This document shows, one piece after another, positions 11,500-22,414 of a stretch of 64,000 nt of DNA. The stretch's first letter is position 1, and each line of letters opens with the position of its first letter. The notes under the pieces are model-generated. The model worked only from the letters and a program-made list of their open reading frames with translations, was not told the DNA's origin and made no database searches. A program made the position numbers and the translations under genes. This DNA is from Hemileia vastatrix (lineage: Eukaryota > Basidiomycota > Pucciniomycetes > Pucciniales > Zaghouaniaceae): positions 11,166,501 through 11,230,500 of the forward strand of contig JASXTE010000016.1 of NCBI GenBank assembly GCA_030280995.1, given 5' to 3'.

Positions 11500-12191
11500 A
11501 TGTCTTCCAAAGAACTTGTCGCTCCATGTGAACTCTGCGCTCGATACCGGGTACCTTGTTTAATGTCCAACCCTAATCTTCCTGGCAGAACAGCTTGCGA
11601 CTTATGCCGTGTGAAAAAAGTCAAATGCAACCGGCCAATAGTTCCTTCTAAAACAAACGTATATTTAGGACCAGCAGCTCTCCCTGATCCCTCAACTTCT
11701 AAAAAGCGATCCAAAATTCCTGTCTTCTTAAAACGAATAAGATCAAAAACAGCTTCAAAAGTTCAATCTTCATCAACGGATCCCAGCCTAATTTTGCCTT
11801 CACAAGATCCTAATCCTATAACGCCAGTACCCCCAACTAACTTTGCTGAGACTATGTTTCCTGGCTCTAAATGTAAGACCCTATTTATCTTACTAAAAAA
11901 ACTTTTAATCAAAATTGACTAAACCTATGACTTAATAACATATTTGAACTTCTAGCTGCCGAAATAACCAACACTGATGATGTTGGTAGAGTGAAGATGG
12001 ACTATATCAATCATTACCCAAATTTTCATCGCTATCTTTTTCTTGACTTTACTAATGAGTTGAAACGAAAAATGCTGGCCTATTTTCAAGAAACTCCAGC
12101 TAATAACCATGAAGACCTCATGAAAAGAAGAATTTTAATGCAAAGCTTTGATAATGATGTTGAACAATTTCAAAGAAATTATCTTTTCTAA
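11500..12191 (+). CDS. Antisense Cys6 zinc-cluster protein carried by element C (two exons)
   Basis: Exon 1 is 11500-11872 and exon 2 is 11956-12191. The 83-nt intron (11873-11955) has donor GTAAGA and acceptor TTCTAG, and joins the exons in frame into about 202 residues. Near the N-terminus the spacing is C-x2-C-x6-C-x12-C-x2-C-x6-C, the second half being CDLCRVKKVKC. This is the pattern of fungal Zn2Cys6 domains, but the basic CxxCRxKKxKC half comes second, whereas in Gal4 it comes first. Residues after it are basic and Ser/Thr/Pro-rich, and exon 2 is an acidic helical tail. The gene starts 123 nt after the 3' LTR of C and runs opposite to pol, so the LTR or the short CT-rich leader may drive it. 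A DNA-binding regulator is plausible but unproven. Confidence 0.7.
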
Positions 12192-12778
12192 CAGTATAAC
12201 TTGATAAAATTTTGTTTTTGCTTGGTCTTCTTAAACTTTCAACATAAATGATGTTTTCTTCTTCTCTGGCTTGATATAACATAAAATAAAATAATATAAA
12301 TCTTGTGATGATTCCACTACTAAGAGCAAGGTTTGAATCCCTTCAGACTCCCATATACCAGTCTTCCTTCTTGTCACAGCATTGAGAGAGTGGATCTTCC
12401 TATGAGCCGAATACTCCTGATTCCAACCTCATAGGGCCCCCAACTGAGCCGAATTCTATGATTCCAATCTCGCCATAAGGTCCTCCAAGCTTCACACCAA
12501 AAAAAATGGCCTAACTATGAGGCACTAAAAAAATCATTCCCTAAAATCCAACTACCATCCTAACTTCTGATTCCTTCATCACAATTTTCAAACTTTGCTA
12601 TACAGCAAACCCATAAAATACTTTTGCCAGGCTTCCAATAATAATATTAACTTTAGACCATGTTAAAGCGCCACAAATTTTACCTAATTAACCATTATGC
12701 TTTCTTTAGCATCATCACCACCTAAAATTTTAACCTCCTAAAGCTATCAGCACCCAATTCCAGAAATAATTGAATAAC
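12192..12778. other. Non-coding 3' region of C
   Basis: No credible reading frame on either strand. A GAGCCGAAT...TGATTCCAA phrase is repeated twice near 12400-12470. Otherwise I see nothing recognisable. Confidence 0.5.
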
Positions 12779-13353
12779 CAGTTTAGAGTCTTAGTGGACA
12801 GTGATAAATTAAAAGATTGAATTGTGTTATCCAAACAAGATTGACATTCCAATTTAAAGTCTTGGCAGACCAAACATATAATCGATTGCCAGTTTATGGT
12901 CTTGGTGGACCAAAGATCGTTTAAGTGCATAAATATCTTGATATATTCCTAAGTAAGGCCTAGGCTTGACCAAAGATTGAATAAATTTGATAATCCAGTT
13001 TAATGTCATAGTGGACCAAACATTTGATCGACAAGTAATCCAGTATAAGGCCATAGTGGCCCAATGAATGTTGAATTATCCTGCAGATATTAATTTTCCA
13101 GTTTAAAGTCATAGTGGACTAAATAATGAATGAACTACCAGTTTAAAGTCATGGTGGACCAAACATTTAATCGATAAGAAATCCAGTTTAAGGTCATGGT
13201 GGACCCAACAGCTTGATAACAATCCAGTTTAAGGTCTTGGTGGACCTAACATTTGATAACTCTCCAGTTTAAGGTCTTGGTGGACCTAACAAATCCAATA
13301 AAAAATTTTAACGATAGTCTTGAAAATTAGCCAGTTTAAAGTCTTGGAGGACT
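12779..13353. repeat. Array of eleven hairpin-like repeats (3' region of C)
   Basis: Each copy reads CCAGTTTA, two or fewer spacer bases, a 4-nt arm, a 6-nt loop such as TTGGTG or ATAGTG, and the complementary arm. Arms are GGTC/GACC in most copies (for example 12889, 13181, 13223, 13262) and AGTC/GACT in others (13098, 13331), so the outer pair covaries. A few copies are degenerate. Spacing is 32-105 nt. The same motif with CCTC/GAGG arms recurs inside and just after pol. Confidence 0.8.
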
Positions 13354-13489
13354 AACAGATATCTTGAAGTAAAATCCCATAGGTATTGAGTTCCCCTAGA
13401 CCCTGTTTCCTGTCTAAACTTAATGAATAAAGCTAAAAAGAATGAAAACTAAAAAAAATAAAACTTAGAAATATAATAATAATTTTGAT

Positions 13490-13611
13490 TTAATTAATTA
13501 ATTTTAATTTTAATTTTTTTTTTTTTTATTTTTTATTTTTTATTTTATTATTATTTTTTTTAATTATTTATTTTATTTTTATTTTATTTTTATTTTTATT
13601 TTTTATTATTA

Positions 13612-13642
<31 letters not shown>

Positions 13643-13680
13643 TTTAATTTTAATTTTTTTTTTTTTTTAAATTTAAAATA
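13490..13680. repeat. Low-complexity T-rich tract
   Basis: Almost pure TTTTA/TTTTTA runs with no other structure, between the hairpin array and the end of pol. Confidence 0.9.
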
Positions 13681-14480
13681 AAAGATTTTAGAATAGATAG
13701 TTTTGAAATAAAATTTAAAATTTAATTTTAAAGAAAGATAAATGAATGTGAAAAGAAAGATAAAAAAAGTAATAAAAATAAAATTTTAAAATAAAATTTT
13801 TAAAAGATGCCCCCCGGCCATTTGATGAGCCGTACCCTCGACATCATACCCACATCCAAGTGCAACTTGATGTGGTTACACAATTTTGAGAAATTGAAAA
13901 GAAAAGAAAATAAATGAAAGTTTTTAGAAGATAATTTTTATAATGATGATCACTGGGTGGGCTCCCTCCAATTTATAAAAATGATTAGAGACCACCAGTG
14001 AGCATCACCTTTACAATAATTCATAATATATATTAAAGAAAAGAAATCACAATCTAACATAAAAAAAAAATCAAAAACAAAATAAGAAAATCTTGAATCA
14101 GGCGTTGAGAGCGGTGTCTCTTGATTCGTTCCAGTTTATAGTCTTAGTGGACTTCCTATAATTAAAAGACAAAGCCAGGATTCAACTAGAAACAGGGAAA
14201 GTTTTGGAAACGAACATTATGGGGTAATTGTGTATAGAGCAGCCAGCCCATCAATTACCCCCACACTTGCCAATATTAAATTAAGAAGGTTCCCCTGTGA
14301 ACACTTCTTCCAATAAATTTTAAAAAAAAAAATTTCCAACACTATCTTCACCCATATTTAAAGAATTTTAAGTTTTTGAAAATTTTAAAGAAGGTCTTCT
14401 TGCATTTCGTTAAGTTTCATCACAGTTTCGTTGTCCATATACAGTGTAACGATAGTAAAGTATTTTGATAAAAAAAGAAG
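13681..14480. other. 3' untranslated region of C, with one more hairpin copy
   Basis: No gene. One further hairpin unit (AGTC/GACT arms) lies at 14131-14153. A C-run near 13808 and a GGGGTAATTG/CAATTACCCC inverted pair at about 14221-14263 are the only other structures seen. Confidence 0.5.
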
Positions 14481-14481
14481 A

Positions 14482-14646
14482 TAGTTTATCCTCGTTGCGG
14501 AGGTCGTCATAAGATTTTTATAAACATCATAGTTTATCCTCATTGCGGAGGAATCCATAAAGTTTCATTGATATCATAGTTTATCCTCATTGCGGAGGAA
14601 TCGTTAAGGTTTCATTAATATCATAGTTTATCCTCATTGCGGAGGA
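14482..14646. repeat. Four hairpin repeats overlapping the 3' end of C pol
   Basis: Copies at about 14482, 14530, 14578 and 14625, each TAGTTTATCCTC-N6-GAGG, about 47 nt apart. The last one encodes the C-terminal residues NEDKL of pol and its stop, so the array crosses the coding boundary. Confidence 0.8.
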
Positions 14647-17600
14647 AGACTTCGGCACTCCTGGTGCCTCTAGGATAGAACCGTTTCACTTGATCGGCCG
14701 CTACCCTCTTCTTCAATACTACTCCATCCAACTCTTCTAGCACATATGAACCGCTGGAAACTTGCTCCTTGATTTTATACGGTCCATTCCACCTATCTGC
14801 AAACATTTTTCCCCACTGACTTTCCAAACTCCTATTATACACCAGGACCATATCTCCTGGGTTCAAAGGTTTCCTTAATCGATGTGCCAACCGCTCATCC
14901 CAATATCTAACTGATTGATTTCGGATCTTCATCATCCGCGAATATGCCTTTTCTAAATATTCTTCTTTCTTTTCTAGCTGCATCATTCTTGCACACAATA
15001 ATTCTTCAGTAGTTTTGACCGTGTCCCAGTCAACTCCAAGATATGATTCAGCTTCTAAATCAACCGGTAAAACTGCTTTCTGTCCAAAAAAAAGTTCATA
15101 AGGTGAAAATCCGGTCGTCCTTTTGGCAGTGATTCGATCAGCAAATAAAACTAAAGGTAAATAGTGCCTCCATTTTTCGGCACTTGTCCCACACATTTTA
15201 ACTAAAGCATCCTTAATAACTTGATGCCCTCTTTCAACCATGCCTTCAGCTTCAGGATAATATGGGGTTGCTACCCTAACCTTTGATCCAACTTTCAATA
15301 CGGCCTCTTTAAACTCTGTCCCAAATTCAGAACCTCCATCTACCGTCACCAACTTCATCACCCCATACCTATATACCCAATTATTCAAAAAAAATTCTGC
15401 CACATTTTTGGCAGTTAACTTAATAAGAGGCGCTGCCTCTACCCAACCAGATAAATCATCTCTGGCCACAATTAAATATTTATACCGTCCCTCTTTTATA
15501 TGAACGGCATCTAAACTAACTCTTCCAAAGAGCGTATATTCACCGGTCGCGCGTCCAGGTTCTTTTGGCCTTAAATAACTTCGTCTTTGACATTCTTCGC
15601 ATGACTGAACCCACTGTTTAACAGCCATCTTCATGCCAGGCCACCAAAATCGATCAGAAATTCTTCTAAACGTTTCTCCAACGCCTCTATGCCTGAGATC
15701 TTCATGCAGTGATTTCAAAACTAATTCTTGCCCCTTCTGTTGAGTTATAACTACTTGAGGATTTGGATTCCTCCTCCTCATTAAACGTCGACCAGATAGG
15801 TAAAACGTAGATGACTTCCTCTTGATAGCCACCCATTCATCGTCTTCACAATCTTCTGGCCTCTCTAAAGTCAACAAATATTTGACTAACAAAAAATAAA
15901 AACCAGTCTGACCCCAGACTTCATCTTGAAAATCGATTAATATAACATCAATAGGGACTTCTCCATCACCAATATCACCTGCACGTGAATGAGCCAATAA
16001 TCGTTGACCCCTAAATAAATCTTTAATCGAGCTATGTCGACGTTGTTCTTCTGAACCTTTGGATCCTTCGAAAACCGTATTTGAAAATACCTCTTTCTCT
16101 TTATCCACCTTTTTATTTAAATTCTCTAATTCTCCAACATATACACCATTCCTTAATTTACTACTATCCCACACTACCAATCCATCTTCCTCTACATACA
16201 CCACATCTTCTTCTACCTCCTCTCTGCTGAATTTATCTACACCTTTTCCAACACCTTTATTAACATAAAAACTATTTTCCAGTTTATCCTCTTGGTGGAG
16301 GTCATCATCGTCATAATCTAAACACAATAGTCCTGCCAGTTTAACCTCATGGGGGAGGTATGGAAAGTCTTCAGCTCCTTTAGTGCTGGCTTTGATAATA
16401 GGTATATCTTCATCGAACTCTTCTGAGTCTGAATCTTCTTCAGTGGGTGGTCTCCTTGATAAACCATCTGGCATAGTAAAAGTTTTGCCAGGCTTATGAA
16501 CTAAATCAAACGAAAAATGTTGAATAAAAGCTACCCATCTCGTCATGGGTGCGTTCGGTAAACTTGGGGAATTAATCATCTGGATTAACGATTTCGCATC
16601 CACTTGCAACTCAAAATGTTGCCCCCACAAAATATGCTGAAGTTTCTTCAGTATTTTCGCCACACCACATAATTCCAATTTCGGTTGAGAATATCTTGAT
16701 TCGACCTCAGTAAATACTACAGATTCATACCTAACTGGCCTGATGTAACCAGCTTTATCCATCTGAGACAAAACCGCCCCAGCTGCAATCTGACTTGAAT
16801 CAACTGCTAAATAAATTCTACCAGCATCTTTTCCATAATCCAACTTGTGCAGGACTAAATCCTTCCCTACAACCTCCTTCAACTTCACAAACGCCTTCTC
16901 ACACTCTTCATCCCACTCCCAGTCTGCATCCTTTCTTGTTAACCGTCTCAATGGAGCTGCCAATGAAGAAAAGTCCTTGATAAACATTCTAACATATACG
17001 CAAACGCCTAAAAACCCTCTAACTTCGGTCGTATTCTTGGGTCTTGGCCAGGACTGAATTTTGTTAACCTTCTTCTTGGACATAATCCTACCCTCTCTAC
17101 ATACCACATGGCCTAATATTTCTAAGGCTGGCACACAACATGAAAATTTTGAACCTGAAATAGTTAAACCAGCCTCTTCAATTCGAAACAAGATTCTTTC
17201 TAAAGTAATTGCAAACTCCCAAATGAATTTGCGTATCCCGGGATTCTCTTCCAACACCTGGTTATCATAGTCGGTTGTTGGTCCCTTAATTCCTCCATCA
17301 TCTATAAAGATTCCAGCATATTGTGGAATTTCGTCTTGAAGGATCCAAGCCATCTGAGCTTGATAAACTTCAACCGAATTTGTTGCTCCTTGAGGTAATC
17401 TTGTTAACTGTAAAAGTCCAAGTGGTTTATCGAATGTAGTGAGAGGCCTTGAGTCCAGATGTAACTCTCTCTCATCATATCCACCCATAATATCTCCCAA
17501 ACCATAGCACACTCTCCCTGCAAACGCTTCGACAAACTCCTCAGCACTAGGCGGTATCCCAGCATCCTTTATTGTAACCCTATTTAATTCCCTAAGATCA

Positions 17601-19297
17601 TGAACAACTCTAAGCTTGCCATTTGGTTTCTTGATACAAAATACCGGACTAGAATAACTTGACGTTGATTGCTCATACAGTCCAGTGCGTATCCGTTCTC
17701 TGACAACTTCAATATAGGCTTCTTTTAATGCAGCTGGAATAGGAATCGGTTTCTGCTGCCACGGTTCATGACATACCACAGGAATCTTGTAAGGCTCCCC
17801 ATAGGAATGCTTCAAAACACCCCTCTCCTCTTCTTCAAAAGCAATGGCCTTCTCTCGCTTGACCATCACATCCAACAACAACTTCTTCTCTTCTCCAGAC
17901 AACCAACCATCAGGTCCAAAATTAACAACACCCAGTCTCTCAAAAGTGATTCTTGACGTCTCAGAAAATTCAGGCGGATTCTTTACCAAGGGACTTTCAT
18001 AAGGATCTCTTGATAACCTTGGTCTTCTCAAAGGTGGATTTAATTCAGCAGGTAGCGGTTCATTAATAGGTCGAACTTTATTTGCTACTTTCTTATATTT
18101 GGCTGCGTCCACATCTAAATTAACTTGAGGTAAAACATTTTCTTTTGTATTGCCATTAAAACTTTCATCAAATGAATCTTCTTCATCGCCAGAATCAGAA
18201 TAAGAAAAATTAGAAAAATATTTTATTTCATTTTTAAATTTTACCTTTTTCTCCTTTCCCTTGTCTAATTTATAAACAGATTTTCCAACACCTTTGCTTC
18301 CCTTATCCAACAGTAAATCACCCGTAAAGAAAGTTGGCAGTTTATCCTCTTGCTGGAGGACCGGAATTGAATTTTCACAAAAATTATTTTTTTGGGTTTT
18401 AATTATACTGAGATTTTTTATCGGATTTTGATGTGATATTTGCAGTTTACCCTCTTGCTGGAGGTCCGTGATAGAAGGAGATAATTGCAGTTTAACCTCT
18501 TGCTGGAGGTCCATAATAGAATTTTCACAAAAATTATTTTTTTGTGTTTTAATTATACCGAGATTTTTTATTGGATTTTGATAACATTTTCGCAGTTTAC
18601 CCTCTTGCTGGAGGTCCGGAAATGAATTTTCACAAAAATTATTTTTTTGTGTTTTACTTATACTGAGATTTTTTATTGAGTTTTGACGAGTTAATTGCAG
18701 TTTACCCTCTTGCTGGAGGCTCGTAATAGAAGGAGATAATTGCAGTTTAACCTCTTGCTGGAGGCCCATAATAGAATTTTCACAAAAATTATTTTTTTGT
18801 GTTTTAATTATACCGAGATTTTTTATTGGATTTTGATAACATTTTTGCAGTTTACCCTCTTGCTGGAGGTCCGGAAATGAATTTTCACAAAAATTATTTT
18901 TTTGTGTTTTACTTATACTGAGATTTTTTATTGAGTTTTGACGAGTTAATTGCAGTTTACCCTCTTGCTGGAGGCTCGTAATAGAAGGAGATAATTGCAG
19001 TTTAACCTCTTGCTGGAGGCCCATATACATACCCTTCCAATTTTTATCCAACCTAATTTGGCCCATTTTGCCTTTTTCACCGTTTTTAAATTTAATAGAA
19101 AACCCGGGTAAATCCAATAAACATATAGAAAAGTCCAAAACGTATTTGCACTCCAAAGTAATATTAACAGAAAATAATTGAGAATCCACTTGAATTATCT
19201 CCAAGTGAGCTGACCTATTGCAATCCGGGATCTCATCCTGAGGAGAGATTACAACATTAGAGCGATCAGCCCCTGCTACCCCAAAAAATGAGGGCAT
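14621..19297 (-). CDS. C Pol: reverse transcriptase, RNase H, integrase
   Basis: An intact 1558-codon frame. An N-terminal region (residues about 90-320) is made of repeats of LQQEGKLQ-like blocks encoded by the hairpin motif. Reverse transcriptase follows, with SPVFCIKKPNGKLRVVHD near residue 550 and an FIDD active site near 662, where YVDD is usual. RNase H has AVDSS near 832. Integrase has an H-x4-H and C-x2-C finger (about 1195-1235), Asp near 1264, DGGSEF near 1317 and MVERGH near 1352. A GPY module (WNGPYKI, about 1500) ends it without a chromodomain. The ATG at 19297 lies inside the end of gag, and the frame is -1 relative to gag, so expression is probably by ribosomal frameshifting at 19282-19288. 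Protease is in the gag frame. Long and undamaged, so possibly active before B inserted. Confidence 0.92.
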   Translation of the reverse strand: MPSFFGVAGADRSNVVISPQDEIPDCNRSAHLEIIQVDSQLFSVNITLECKYVLDFSICLLDLPGFSIKFKNGEKGKMGQIRLDKNWKGMYMGLQQEVKLQLSPSITSLQQEGKLQLTRQNSIKNLSISKTQKNNFCENSFPDLQQEGKLQKCYQNPIKNLGIIKTQKNNFCENSIMGLQQEVKLQLSPSITSLQQEGKLQLTRQNSIKNLSISKTQKNNFCENSFPDLQQEGKLRKCYQNPIKNLGIIKTQKNNFCENSIMDLQQEVKLQLSPSITDLQQEGKLQISHQNPIKNLSIIKTQKNNFCENSIPVLQQEDKLPTFFTGDLLLDKGSKGVGKSVYKLDKGKEKKVKFKNEIKYFSNFSYSDSGDEEDSFDESFNGNTKENVLPQVNLDVDAAKYKKVANKVRPINEPLPAELNPPLRRPRLSRDPYESPLVKNPPEFSETSRITFERLGVVNFGPDGWLSGEEKKLLLDVMVKREKAIAFEEEERGVLKHSYGEPYKIPVVCHEPWQQKPIPIPAALKEAYIEVVRERIRTGLYEQSTSSYSSPVFCIKKPNGKLRVVHDLRELNRVTIKDAGIPPSAEEFVEAFAGRVCYGLGDIMGGYDERELHLDSRPLTTFDKPLGLLQLTRLPQGATNSVEVYQAQMAWILQDEIPQYAGIFIDDGGIKGPTTDYDNQVLEENPGIRKFIWEFAITLERILFRIEEAGLTISGSKFSCCVPALEILGHVVCREGRIMSKKKVNKIQSWPRPKNTTEVRGFLGVCVYVRMFIKDFSSLAAPLRRLTRKDADWEWDEECEKAFVKLKEVVGKDLVLHKLDYGKDAGRIYLAVDSSQIAAGAVLSQMDKAGYIRPVRYESVVFTEVESRYSQPKLELCGVAKILKKLQHILWGQHFELQVDAKSLIQMINSPSLPNAPMTRWVAFIQHFSFDLVHKPGKTFTMPDGLSRRPPTEEDSDSEEFDEDIPIIKASTKGAEDFPYLPHEVKLAGLLCLDYDDDDLHQEDKLENSFYVNKGVGKGVDKFSREEVEEDVVYVEEDGLVVWDSSKLRNGVYVGELENLNKKVDKEKEVFSNTVFEGSKGSEEQRRHSSIKDLFRGQRLLAHSRAGDIGDGEVPIDVILIDFQDEVWGQTGFYFLLVKYLLTLERPEDCEDDEWVAIKRKSSTFYLSGRRLMRRRNPNPQVVITQQKGQELVLKSLHEDLRHRGVGETFRRISDRFWWPGMKMAVKQWVQSCEECQRRSYLRPKEPGRATGEYTLFGRVSLDAVHIKEGRYKYLIVARDDLSGWVEAAPLIKLTAKNVAEFFLNNWVYRYGVMKLVTVDGGSEFGTEFKEAVLKVGSKVRVATPYYPEAEGMVERGHQVIKDALVKMCGTSAEKWRHYLPLVLFADRITAKRTTGFSPYELFFGQKAVLPVDLEAESYLGVDWDTVKTTEELLCARMMQLEKKEEYLEKAYSRMMKIRNQSVRYWDERLAHRLRKPLNPGDMVLVYNRSLESQWGKMFADRWNGPYKIKEQVSSGSYVLEELDGVVLKKRVAADQVKRFYPRGTRSAEVFLRNEDKL
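16279..16358. repeat. Two hairpin repeats inside C pol
   Basis: Copies at 16279-16300 (CCTC-TTGGTG-GAGG) and 16336-16358 (CCTC-ATGGGG-GAGG). On the minus strand they encode LHQEDKL and LPHEVKL within the linker between RNase H and integrase. Confidence 0.75.
18338..19019. repeat. Coding tandem repeats in the N-terminal part of C pol
   Basis: Nine CAGTTTA-N2-CCTC-TTGCTG-GAGG units sit in a larger, nearly exact tandem duplication with period of about 255 bp. Between units the DNA encodes NPIKNLGIIKTQKNNFCENS-like spacers. All copies keep the pol frame open. Confidence 0.88.
19282..19288 (-). promoter_or_regulatory. -1 ribosomal frameshift site between C gag and pol
   Basis: On the minus strand the gag frame reads CAT TTT TTG GGG TAG. 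The heptamer T_TTT_TTG fits the X_XXY_YYZ rule and lies one codon before the gag stop (19276-19278). Slippage by -1 enters the pol frame directly (TTT TTT GGG GTA). I did not identify a downstream pseudoknot. Confidence 0.7.
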
Positions 19298-21242
19298 TCA
19301 TCCCTTTCCAACAAACATAATTCACCAGAAGCCGTCCGTTTAATATGCCGCTTCTTGGTGCAAACACAACACTGGCACAGTGTAGTAATCCCTGGCCGTG
19401 TTTCCCAACCTTCATCTCCAGGAGGTGCTAACCGCATATGTAACCTCCGCATATCTTCACCAGTGATCTCCAAACTAATCCCCATGCCAGCTTGATACCC
19501 TATCCTGGCCTCAAAATCCATCAAAAAAGGACCACCAAGAACAGTTTTGACTGCTCCTCTGGCCACATAAAAGTGAACCTTACCAACAGATCCACCAATG
19601 CCTAACCTGACATGCTCAGCAGTACCCATCAGCTCTGTTGCATGCCCTCCAATACCTCTGAGGTTTCCCCCAGTTCCACTTTTAATTGGCAAGCCTATAC
19701 TCGTTGCTTGCTCCAATGAAATTAAATTAATTTGAGACCCTGAATCGACCAAGGCCTTTACTTCTTTACCATTTAGAGTTACCACCAGGTAACCCAGGGG
19801 AGCGGAAAAATGTGTATCTACATCTTCCCCAAACTTTTCAGCATTTTCACAAATATGTTCCACCTCTCCAGTGGAAACCCGACGCCTCGTCAAATGCTTC
19901 TTTTGCTTTTCAGCAAGCGCCGGACTAATCGTAAATAACTCCCCCAAAGATAAGGGAATCTGCAGTTGATTCACCCTATTCAAAACTGCGTCCATCGCAT
20001 TAGCTTGACCAGAAACTACTGGCCGCTCATACTGGACCTTCGATTTAACAACCTTGGCCCTGGGTACCTCTTGAGGTCCAACCAAGCCATCTTCACTTTC
20101 TATAACCCTAACTCCGTCACCAGCTTCTTGCACTAATCCTGATCCATCGCTAGTCCTTCTTACTCCCTCCATTGGGATGGGACCGCTAAAACTTGGTCTG
20201 GGTAGAGACGCCAACGGTACGTCCTCCTCAGAATCCAAATCATCCTCTGGCATAGGCTCACCATTTAAATCAAACTTGCCATAACTAGGGGGCCCCATAT
20301 CAGCAATCCCCTTCTGCATTTTATATAATTCGTCCTTAGAGTAAGGGTTCAATTTGTTGGCGGCAGTTTGAGCACTAGAATTCTTGTCCTTAGAGTAAGG
20401 GTTCACTTTGTTATTGGCCTTGCCAGGATTAGCCCTCAATTGGCTCTGAATGCTACTTTTTGCCTTAGTAGCAGCTGCTCTTCTAGCAGCATTAACATTG
20501 TATTCGCCAGCCATACAGCTGCCCTCCACCTGGGCAACCGTCGCCAGCTCTAAACCACCAAAAGAAGTAGAAAATGTGGCTTTACTGACCTCTTTCTCCT
20601 TGCCCTTGTCAGCTTTACCACCATTACCATTACCATTTTTGCCACTCTTGGCATTAACATCTTCATCCGTCACCTCTTCAAATCTGGCTCTCCTTTCAGC
20701 CGTTAAACTTCTTCTGACCAAATCAGAAGGAGACTGTCCATCACTGGGCTTGATGAACGAACCATCGGGAAATTTATAAACTTTACCATCAAATAAAACT
20801 CGCCCAGCATCCATATCCTTATCAAGAGCAAAACAAACTGTTGCTCTATGACCCCTCCTATTACAATAGGAGCACACCTTTGGCTCATCGTAGCCACCTC
20901 TATATCCATTACCACCATTCCCACCATTTCTCCCATTGCCTGGGAAGCGGTTACCGTTGTTATTGCCATTATAATTTCGACGTTCATAACCTCTAGACTG
21001 ATAAGAAGTCGACGTCGACGAAGAAGCGATTGGGGCCTTGTTGGCCTTCTGGGTTTCTTGAACAAATATTTTTAATTGTTTAGTTAAATCGGCCAGGTGA
21101 TCGACCATCTTATTATCCACATTACCCTCAACTTTAGCAGCAGGTAATCCCATTTGAGCCTTCTTGGCCTCCTGGGCTTTGACCATAATATCGTTGTTTT
21201 CGGCCAAAACCTCGCTAACCTTGCTAACATATTGAGTGCAAG

Positions 21243-22382
21243 TGTCGGCCGGTCGTCTAGAAGAAGGAGAAAGATAGAAGAAGGAAAGAGAGGAGGAGAA
21301 GGAGGAAAGGTGTATGGGTAATAAAAGAAATAAATTTTAATAAAATTATTTAATTTATTGAGAGAAGGCAACGATGAGTGAGCTGAGAAGAGACAACAAT
21401 TTGGTTTTATAAATATTAATATTATTTAAGTAAGAATTCTGCGCGGCAACCAATATAATTACTATCAGACTTAAAGCAACCTTTAAATTGTTATATAAAA
21501 TTTTAATTAGAATTTTATTACTAATAAAAAGAATATAAACGTAATATAAAAATTGTATTTAATTTGTTGAGTGTATAATAAGTGATAAGGCTACAGGGGA
21601 TTATCCAAGGCCCTTTTATAGGCAATGGGTCCTCTGAAGCGCTACTATATCAGTAAATACAATGATTAGAAAGGAATAAAACAAACATATCAAAAGAGTA
21701 AATGAAACATAACAATATAGAGAAAAACATGAAACAAATAATTAAAAGCCCAATTAAGAATCCAATTTCCCCGCCATTAATCCCCAAATCAGTAAGTGAC
21801 AATAGTGAATAACTAAACAAGATTGGAAACATAGGAACTATGAGAAATATAATTCCCAACAGATGGTACATTCTGATTAGAGGACATTTTAAGTGAAACA
21901 AAAAATAATTTGACGCAACAAAACAAGCAATTAATCTCAATTTAGTCCAAATTAATTTATTTGTTTTTTCTAACACAATTAAGGGTCAAAAGAAGCGTCA
22001 TTAATTATTGTTTAGTATCATATGAGAGGTATTATTTAATATATAAATTTAAGTAATTAATTTAAATATATTATAAATCAATTTTTCACTTGTAATTATA
22101 ATATATGTTTTTCAATTAATTAAATATAAATTTATAATTATTAAATACATAAAAATGCGCCATTATTTGTAGAATATATTATATTATGCTCAATTTAATT
22201 GTATATAAAAATATATATAACCAATAAATTTAATGTAACATTTGTATATAATAAAATTCTTATATAATTTCATTATGCAATAAAATATTAAGTTATATTC
22301 ATTAAATACAAGTCTTACCCACTCTTTAAGGATTTATAATTTATATATCATTTACTGGACTCCTGGAATAGCCTGGCTGACA
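21243..22382 (-). repeat. LTR of B, 3' copy (1140 bp)
   Basis: Starts TGTCGGCCGG and ends GCCTGGCTGACA. A minus-strand TATA box (CCTATAAAAGGGCC) is near 21610. It contains a 108-codon hydrophobic open frame (21650-21976) present in both copies and partly in B'; T-richness explains it well enough that I do not call it a gene. Confidence 0.95.
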
Positions 22383-22394
22383 CTCCCTCACTCT
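22383..22394 (-). promoter_or_regulatory. Polypurine tract of B
   Basis: AGAGTGAGGGAG on the minus strand immediately before the LTR, preceded by a T-run, identical to the A' tract. Confidence 0.8.
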
Positions 22395-22414
22395 AAAAAA
22401 ACAATAAAAAAATG

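Noticed and set aside
12730..13054. Short minus-strand frames over the hairpin array
   Set aside because: They are translations of the repeat units and the copies shift frame.
12779..13353. A CRISPR array
   Set aside because: Spacing is irregular, spacers are not unique inserts, and the setting is a eukaryotic retrotransposon.
13490..13680. A centromere or telomere tract
   Set aside because: Simple T-rich low complexity with no telomere unit; explained as part of the 3' region of C.
16059..17956. Plus-strand frames opposite C pol
   Set aside because: Shadows of the long intact pol frame on the minus strand.
21650..21976. Membrane protein encoded in the B LTR (also 29695-30021 and partly 9592-9795)
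   Set aside because: Its two full copies are LTR duplicates, and hydrophobic composition follows from T-rich DNA. Partial similarity to the older B' copy kept me from dismissing it outright.
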